Shown piece after piece: positions 42,827-52,144 of a DNA stretch of 52,144 nucleotides. This DNA comes from Chromera velia. Its lineage: Eukaryota; Sar; Chromeraceae. Within the stretch, counting starts at the first letter, position 1. Each line of letters opens with the position of its first letter. The notes under the pieces are model-generated. The model was not told where the DNA came from. It worked only from the letters and a program-made list of their open reading frames with translations, and searched no databases. The stretch covers positions 961-53,104 of the forward strand of contig JAHBMJ010000248.1 in the NCBI GenBank assembly GCA_018398765.1, in the 5' to 3' direction. Made by a program: the position numbers and the translations under genes.

Positions 42827-45800
42827 ATGCACGAACAGTACGGATCTTCCTCGAAGATGACGGCAACGGCTCGATACGAGCTGCTGTCCAGTAAGCAGCT
42901 GCATCACAGGAAGCTCTGCACCGCACGACCTGTCATTGCTGCCTCCAATCGCTTGTTCGAAAAGGTGCTTCAAGGTGAGCTTGAACCCTGAGCTATTCAC
43001 TCCATTTCCCTTGCGCAACACATATGAAGATAGACACCAGATCAGTCACCGACTACGCGATTGTTTTCATCGTTGAGTGTGTATGACTGTGTGTGTTCCT
43101 GCAGCCCGCGAGAGACGTCATCAGCAAGACCCGAACCTTCCTTTGCAGGAGAAGGAAGGCCGAGGGCTAGACAGCCGCCCTCCCTTCAGTCTGTCTCCCA
43201 CAAGGAAGGGCTCTGCGATTCGTGAGGCTCTCAAGTGGAAGCCCTCCCACGCAAACGGACCACCAGCAGGAAGCGTAGAAGGTTATCAACCTGGCTGTTA
43301 CCCGACCCTTCTGCCGGACACACTTGCCTTGTGTGACTACACGCAACCTCCCTTTGTCAATTCCTCCGCACTTGCGTGTTACGACGAGTCTCTATCGACA
43401 TCCGGACTCTTCAAGGACGCCCACGGAGGTTCTGATTATCCCAACACAGCACCCACACACCCAGGAGCAGTTCCCAGAGGGGAGAGGCGGTCCAGAGAGA
43501 GGGGAGAGAGGGAGAGGGCCCCTCGTCACCCCACAGCGACAAGGGAGGAGAAAGCCTACGCCTTGATAGGCCGACCACGTCTCGTGGAGACGTCCGGGGC
43601 CAGCCAGACGCAGACTGCACGAAGCACAGCCCGACTAGACCGAGACGACCCCATGCCTTGGCAGTCCCACACGGAGAGGGGGGCCCGCCTAGTTGCCGCA
43701 GCGACAACAACAGCCGAAACAACAGCGACAGACACGCAGATGCAAACTACGTCCAAGAAACAGAGACAGGTAACAAGACGCAGTTACACAAACGCCCATA
43801 CCAGCCCCTCAGTTGGGGCTCACGGAAATCCAAACGACCGCACAGGAGAGACCGAATGTATGCCTGCAAGCAAAGCAAAGGAAAGAGAAAGAGACCCTAT
43901 GGACTCTGCAGAAGATCTGCTCATGACTCTCTACGCTAGAGAGAGGGGGGGTAACGAGGCGCCCCTCTCTTCCCTTGCAAAGAGAAAAGCTGCTCTTGCT
44001 TCCCTCTCAAGGCCTTCTCAGGCCATTCCAGCCAATCCACATATGATGTCCGCACCCAGACGCCGCGCCACCTCCCTTGCTCCTCCCACCATTCCGCGAA
44101 GACCCCCCATTCCCGCATCTGCTGCCGCAAATCGTGAGAGGGGGGGGGGCGGTAGGCAGCAGATGCAATCCTCGTCCTTTCTCTCCGGTCTTCCGGGTGT
44201 CGGTGGAGGCTTTGCGGGTCTGCGAAACTCCTTTGCCCTTCCTGCTGCGTGTGTGTTGCCCTCTCTTGACCTCCCGCTCGGCACCCCCGACTCTCTGGGT
44301 GGGCAGAAGCCGTTGAGAAAATCGGAATACGCGCAGTTGGACGAACACTTCTCTGCCCCCTCCCCTCCCCCCTTTCCCGAACCCCTTCAGCACAGACGCT
44401 ACGCCAAGAGGTCGGGTGTCAGTGATGCAGCTGCCTTTCTAGCAGCAAGAGAAGTTGAGATGTACGGGGTGCAGCAGGAGTATCGGAAATCTTCAGGACA
44501 ACCTCCGAGACGAGCAGCAACAGCGGACGAAAGAAGAAGCAAAGGTAGAAATGCCCCACCGTCTGTCCCCATGTGTGCTCGTACACACAGACAAGACCTC
44601 GCTGTGCTCCCCCCCCCGCCCGCGTCTGCGGCCTCTTCTAGAGCCCAGCAGCACGAGAAGGGCTTGAGGAGACACACCAAGGTGCTGGAAGCAGCGAGAG
44701 ACACGATGGAAAGTGCAGCTGCCATTCGAAATTTGAAGACGAAGTCTCGAATGGGAGTCCGAGTCTCTGTCCCTTCTGGGGGGGGGCTTGTTGGGTTTCC
44801 CTCTTCTGCCTCTATTCTGTCTCCGGGGGCAGGAGGAGAGAACGAAGACGTGAAAGCGCAACGGTCGCGGTCTCGTGACACGCTGGGCACCAAGTTGGGG
44901 GGTTCCCTTCTGATTGATGGGGGGGGTGGAGGGAGCGGAGGTGCAGAGAGAATGATGCAAGCAGAGTCGAGGAGACGTTTTGGCCCCCCGAGGGATTTGA
45001 AGATCGGGGGGATCGAAGAAGCGATGCAGTCTCCTCCTTCGTCTCAACCTCTAGGGAGTGAGGGGGAGGGGACAGGATGTGGAGGTCAGATTGCCAACAG
45101 AGATCTTGCTCTTGCCACTCTCCCTCAGGGTGGAAAGGCAGAGAAAGAGGGAGACGATGATGGAAATCTAGAGGGTCAATTCAAAGAGGACAAAGAGGGG
45201 CTGTCTGAGGACAAATTAGCCCTCCGAGACGGGGACGCAGAAGGAAATGAGTGGAGTCCTGAGCCCATCCCCCCTCTGAAGGGTCATAATTCGTCTCTTT
45301 CTCTGTCCCCTTCCCACCTAGCTCTGTTGAATGATTCGATTTTCCAGACCATCTCGCAGATCTCTTCAACCTCGGGGGGGACACGCACGGGAAGGAGTCG
45401 GCGCCCATCTCAGTCGCAGCAGACAAAGACAAAGGGCAGGTATGGAGGAAAGAAAAGCGGCAGAGTATCAAAATTCAACGCCCCATCCAACGCACAAGAG
45501 ACAAGCGCAGGTCTCCATGGTCGAAAGAATTCGCATCCTCGAGGCCGTCAGGTTGCTTTTGGCATGCACTCAAGTGAGGGGGTGGGAACGGACACAGAAA
45601 GAGAAGGGGAGGTTCGGGAAGAAGAGGAAGAGGCTGGTCACTCTCTTTTGTCTCATGGGAGAGGAACCGGAAAGGGGCACAGACAAGGACGTGGTCCTTT
45701 CGGAGCCCCTCCCCCTCTCCCCCCGCCTCCTAACGGTTTATGTCCCTTCTCCCCTCTGGGCCTTCATCCCGACCACGACTTTGCCAAACTCCAACAACGA

Positions 45801-47960
45801 AACTTCCTCAGCCTCTGCCGAACCCCACCCGAACTCTCGCCTTCCAATTCCCTGATGCATCCTGCACACTCAAACATCTTCCCTACTGCTCCAAATGAGC
45901 CGCTGCACAGTCAACCCTTTACACATCCTTTTCCATCACACGCAATCGATCTCGGAAACCTCTCCCCTTCCAACGTTCTCAATCCTCACTCACCCTCGCC
46001 TTCACACTCTGCTGCTTTGGACCTCCACAAACAGAAGGGCTTTGCAAAAAGAAGCATGAGCTCTCCCGCTTTTCGAACGTCCTCCTTGGACTTTCAGAAG
46101 GAAGACGAAAATGAACATAGCCCTGAAGGCATAAATGGAGACGGGCTTCCGCCCCCCCCATTTTCTTCTGCCCCTTTTCGGCGAAACTTCGAATCACACA
46201 GACAGAAACCACACAGCAGGAGGGCCGCAACTTCCAACCCAAGAAACAACATGATCAAAGCAGAACACAGCTACTCCTATCCCTTCCTGCCTCAGGAACT
46301 CCCTCCGTCGTTCCTTTCTCCAACCGCACATCCCTTTCTCTTTCCATTTCCCCACCCACAGCAGCAGTTGTGGGGTTTCTCTGTTGCCCCGGGCATGCCT
46401 TTCACAAGGAATGCATCTGGCCACGGTGTTTCTCTTGAAGGCGGGTGCAGTCCGTTTGTAGCCTTCCCCTTCCTCTCTCCCACCATGCCTCCTACTCGAC
46501 CCGTAGGAAGGGGGGGGCAGCCGCACAAGCAGAGGACAAAAGCGCGCCCCTCCTCCTCCCCGCTCCCGCCGTCCCTTTCACCTGGTGGAGCTGGAGTTTC
46601 CTCTCTTGGCGCCCGTCTCGTAGAGAGTGGCCGCGTCAGCAGGCTTGGAATTCACTCAGCTGGACACAGGCCGATGCGCAGACGACAGAAGCACGGGCAA
46701 ACCCAGAACCAGAGTGCAGCAGGAGCACTCAGGGGAGGTATGCAGGCCGAAACTGGAGACGAGGAAACGCCAGCCATGTGAGTTACACTCAGAAATGCAT
46801 TTTGTGTCGGGGTGGGATTCCTGTTCCGCTAGGCCGTTGGGGCTGTTTGCACTACCATGCACTCTCTGCTTCTTTCACTCCGTCATTCTCTCCATGCTTC
46901 TCTCTCTGCCCATTGATCAACATGCTTCTTTCTTCACTCCGTCATTCTCTCCATGCTTCTCTCTCTGCCCATTGATCAACATGCTTCTTTCTTCACTCCG
47001 TCATTCTCTCCATGCTTCTCTCTCTGCCCATTGATCAACATGCCATTTCTTTCATTCATTCCAAGTTTCTTTGAGAAAAAAAAAAGACCAAAAACAAAGA
47101 CTTGATTTCCATATGTCTACCTCTTTTGGTTTTCGTTTCCTTTTTTGGTCGAGGCACCAGTTGCCTTTCCTCCTTTGCTCCGGTGAATCAAGTGATACCA
47201 CATGAGTTGGTGCAGTGCCAGTAGCGTTGGGACGGGACTGCGGCTGGCTAGCAGCAGCGACCTGACCGCCTCCCCCTCCAACGTGAACAGGTCGCCTTTC
47301 GGACTTGGGGAGGCTGAACTCGTCAAACTGGCCTTGCAGACGGTGAGTCAGTGAGTAAGGATGAATGGCTTAATTGCCTAGCTCTTCAAAAGGCATTCAC
47401 AGTGGTCTAGTGGGGACTGGGTGAAAGTCCCTTGGAAGGAATGGGGGGGTGAGGGGAAGGAAGGAAGGATGGAAGGAAGGAAGGAAGGAAAAAAGAAAAA
47501 GAAGCAAGAGAACTAACTCCACTTTCTCGAGACGATCGGATGAGGATCCCTTCCGAATCTCACTGACGCACGCAAAGCGACATGGAGCTTCCGGTTGCAC
47601 ATGATGTTCACTGTGATTGTTTCTTATCTTCTGAACGCTTAGGCAGATTTCCTCTTCCAAAGTAGGGCCCTTGCTGTTTTCTGATTTTTTTCAATCGTTT
47701 GCTTCTCCTCTTTTTTTCTGCTCCTTTCCTGCAGGGTCTAGGGTCCAAGTGGTGCGAGCAGGGGATGGCTGGATTGACTGCATCTGCCCTCTCCCCTTCT
47801 CCTGGAAACCCGCGGTTGAATGCGCATCACACCTGTAGAGAATCTGGTCAGTCAATCTTTCTCGATCGTGACCTCTCTCCGTGTTTTCGTGACTTGCTCC
47901 TCCCGTTTTTGCTTCTCTCCCTCTTCAGAATGAAAAGCGAATCAACCAAATTCCTTTCCA

Positions 47961-47998
<38 letters not shown>

Positions 47999-50519
47999 GC
48001 TTGTCCTCTGCATCATCACGACCAGCACTCTCTCCCTACCGCTCCCTGCCTCCTTGCAGCAAAGGGACAGCAGAACCAGACTGTGTCCAGACAGCAGACC
48101 ACAGTCGAGAAAGACCGTCTCCATAAGGTTCTGGCAAATGAGATATCTGACTGGTACTTCGCAGACCGTCCCTGCTCTCTCCTCAAACACCACCAGGCAC
48201 TCAGACGCTTCCGTGCCTCTGTCAAGGAGCCCTCCCGTTTGAGCCACACATTCGCACGTCTTGCCTCAACCCCCACTCAGTCTCAGAACACTCAAACACA
48301 GCAAAAACAAAAAGGAACCGAACCAAAGAAGAAAAATACAAAACAGAAATACTCCCTCAACCCATCGCTTCCCGTCTCGTCTACACAGAAGCAGGAAGAT
48401 GCCCCCCCTCCCCCCCCAGTTCCCTCTTTAGGAGCTTCTGGAAGCAGGGAAGCTCTAAAGAAGTCTTTACATGATACTGCTCCAAAGCCCAGCGTCTTGC
48501 CGTCTGCCCAGCCTCGTCCTTCCTCCCGCAGTCGTGTGTGCGGTCCCCTCTCCCTCCCTGCGACCGCCCTCCACTCCACTCAGTCCACGGCTCGGAAGGA
48601 TGGAGTGGCACCAAGGAGAGCCGCCACTCAGAGAACTGTGGGGGGCCCTGCAGCACATCTTCAGAACAAAATGAACGGCACAAAACCCGCCGGACCCACA
48701 CAGCAGAGGAAGGAGAGACCCGCCCCCCGTCGACGCCCCGAAGCAGAGGCAGGACGCACAAGGGGTCCCCCTGTTCCTGCCACACACCCAGCCATGCGCC
48801 TAGTGGCCCCGCAAATTAACTCCGCCAATCTTGACGAAGCTCACCCTCCCTCCTCACCCCCCGAAGACCCTCCCCTATCGTCTTCTCCAGCCAAGGACCC
48901 AACAGACGACGCACCTCCGTCCAGTGGAGTCCAAAACAAAAACGAAGAACTTGCAGATGCGGACCGAAACAGAGTCCACTCGAAGTCCGATCATCAAGAC
49001 GATGAAGGTCCCGTTATTGATCCTAGAGACTACTCGGATAGACTTGGCAGTCTGTCTGAGGAAGGCATCGAGGAGGCACCGCAAAAGAAGTTGGAGGAGG
49101 CGGGAGAAGCAAAGGAAAAGGAGACCCAGGAAAGTCAAAGAGAAGGGGGGGAAAAGAAGAAGGGAGGAGAAAATCCAGAGACAAGCGAGTCAGAGTACGC
49201 CAACGACTTTGCCTCGCCCACCACAAGCCAGTGCGATGTTTCAGCAGCCGGATCCCCTGACGTTCCTTCCCGGATCTTTCCACCTTCCTCAGACCCAGCT
49301 GAGAGTTTGAGTCTTACCGCAGGTGAGTTGGCAAGCGAGTGCTTATCTGAAATTCAGTTACAGTTGATTGGCCTGCTGAATTACAGACATGACTTCTTTT
49401 CTGTTGTGTTTTCTCCTCGGCTTCTCTCGACGGAACAAAACGAACGTCTGATTAGGTGAACATGCGCGTCGATGCATCGTTCTGTAGGATTCTAATGTTC
49501 CCATATTCTTTCACTCGATGTCATTATTCATGCGGGAGATATGTATGAGAATGTGCGTGGCCTGCATAGCATTGTGGTGCACCTCCATCCATTGACTGCA
49601 TTCACCTGCAGATGACAAAACTCCTGTATTAGAAGGAGGCGTAGCAGAAGCCTCTGTAGAGAAAAAAGAAGCCGACAGGGCAAGTGACGAGGAAAACGAA
49701 AACGAAAGCGAAGAAGAGACAGGGCTGAATGGAGATCGTCTGCAGTCAGCTGGTGGGCTTGGGGGGGACGGAGACGGTGAGGGAGACGGAGACGGATTTG
49801 AGTCGGATTCAGGGTCTTCTGGTGGGTCTCTGGGCCTCAACAGATTCTTTCCCCTCTCCCCAGCGGTCAACTCCCAAAACCGTGCAAGGCCCCAAAACAA
49901 CAACACCAACCGTTGGAAGCAGCACACAAAGGAACCTCTTCCTCCGACCCAACAGCTTGTGGGAGGCTCAGCCCTTCTCCTCGGGACTTCACCAGCAGAA
50001 GGCACAAAGTCCAGCTCTCCTCTGCAGCCTGAATCTGAAAACAAACAGCCTGAGGTGGGCAAAGAAAAAGGGGACCCTCTCCTTAGCTCGGCCACACAGA
50101 TTGAGGCTGAGGCCGGTCAGGAAGAGATGGACGGTTTGTCGGGGCATCTGCGTCCCGTCTCCCGTCCGTTCTCTCTGTCCCTCTCTCGCCTCTCCACCGC
50201 ACACACAAGTGCACCCCCCCTGTCTCGAGGAGGAGGAGAGGGGGGGATCTCCAGAGGAAGAAGGTGCCGAAAGACCATTTCCGACCGTTCCTCTTCGTCC
50301 TCCGGTGTGCAGGACCCCCCTGTGCCTGTGTGGATGCGGAAAGAGGAGGACGCACCCCTCCCTCAGCAGTCACTGTGCGGGGGGATAGAGGATCCTTCAG
50401 TTCTTCCTCAGCACGTTCCGTTGAAATCGAAAGAGGGGCACAGGCTCGATGAGCGAACAGATCACCGGGATGCAGCGATGGAGGTCCGAAGAATGGTACA
50501 GGGTGTTTTTGGCTCTTGA
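42827..50519 (+). CDS. Giant (2,076-residue) disordered protein, six exons
   Basis: Not recognised. Exons 42827-42974, 43105-46777, 47216-47342, 47735-47846, 48060-49322 and 49612-50519. All five introns are GT...CAG (four GTGAGT/GTGAGC-type donors and one GTCAGT) and every phase agrees, giving one uninterrupted frame. The N-terminal 50 residues are helical (RYELLSSKQLHHRKL; SNRLFEKVLQ) and run into a helical charged start of exon 2. A Cys/Tyr-containing patch follows (GYQPGCYPTLLPDTLALCDY). Most of exon 2 is Ser/Pro/Gly/Arg disordered. Exon 5 begins with an ordered patch (LANEISDWYFADRPCSLLKH then ALRRFRASVKE) that may be a binding helix pair. Exon 6 is acidic with Asp-Gly repeats. Part of the frame stays open into intron 4 (47847-48059), but the CT-tract there is intronic. 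Likely a cytoskeletal, nuclear or signalling scaffold; no domain supports a specific role. Confidence 0.75.
46868..47041. repeat. 59-bp tandem triplicate in intron 2
   Basis: Three head-to-tail copies starting GCTTCTTTC and ending CCATTGATCAACAT. The first is 56 bp and the next two are 59 bp and virtually identical. The array lies entirely within the intron 46778-47215. Confidence 0.9.
47455..47491. repeat. (GGAA)n microsatellite in intron 3
   Basis: GGAAGGAA units inside intron 47343-47734; non-coding. Confidence 0.85.
47963..47997. repeat. (CT)n microsatellite in intron 4
   Basis: CT repeat within intron 47847-48059. It produces a Ser-Leu run if wrongly read through. Confidence 0.85.

Positions 50520-52144
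<1,625 letters not shown>

Noticed and set aside
42168-42926. 252-codon minus-strand frame
   Set aside because: It overlaps the first coding exon of the plus-strand giant gene, crosses a GC hairpin block, and has no ordered motif or intron signal.

Overview
The window is nuclear DNA of an intron-rich unicellular eukaryote. Introns are 100-500 bp, open with GT (often GTGAGT or GTCAGT) and close with CAG. Proteins are long, Ser/Pro/Arg-rich and largely disordered. Microsatellites, MITE-like elements, an LTR-like element and LINE debris fill the gaps, and TGCATGC palindromes sit in intergenic DNA. Together this fits an alveolate alga of the chromerid type (Chromera-like). That assignment is inference; no rRNA or other marker gene is present.

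Left third (0.2-15.4 kb). A minus-strand Gfo/Idh/MocA-type oxidoreductase (249-3229) is divergently paired, across 655 bp, with a plus-strand fusion of a phytanoyl-CoA-dioxygenase-like domain and a class I SAM methyltransferase (3885-7207). After an AT-rich spacer with a MITE-like element comes a minus-strand protein with two tandem PD-(D/E)XK nuclease-like segments (8080-9606). A GC-hairpin spacer follows. Then comes a plus-strand NLR/STAND-type gene (11203-15377) in which a DisA_N-like (diadenylate-cyclase-fold) domain lacking the usual RHR residues precedes an NB-ARC ATPase and a helical-repeat region. Several stop codons interrupt the latter part, so the locus is read as a recently decayed gene whose first 436 codons are still open.

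Middle (15.4-29.7 kb). This is repeat territory. An 8-kb LTR-like fossil (16022-24024) has about 1.1-kb direct repeats carrying arrays of near-palindromic units, and inside it lies a large inverted-repeat structure. Further along are a higher-order CA microsatellite, a decayed secreted collagen-like gene, A/T-tract hairpins, GGAT-type repeats and a 392-bp MITE with perfect 8-bp target duplications.

Right part (29.7-52.1 kb). Two minus-strand genes encode disordered proteins and may be one gene. They are divergent from a plus-strand gene of at least 13 exons with a Lys/Pro-rich segment (34974-41407). A six-exon plus-strand gene for a 2,076-residue disordered protein follows (42827-50519); all its splice phases agree. 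The window ends in a minus-strand LINE 3' fragment that runs off the edge.

The most notable items are the DisA-like/NB-ARC architecture, the dioxygenase-methyltransferase fusion beside an oxidoreductase, the duplicated nuclease-like protein, and the inverted repeat nested in the LTR-like element.
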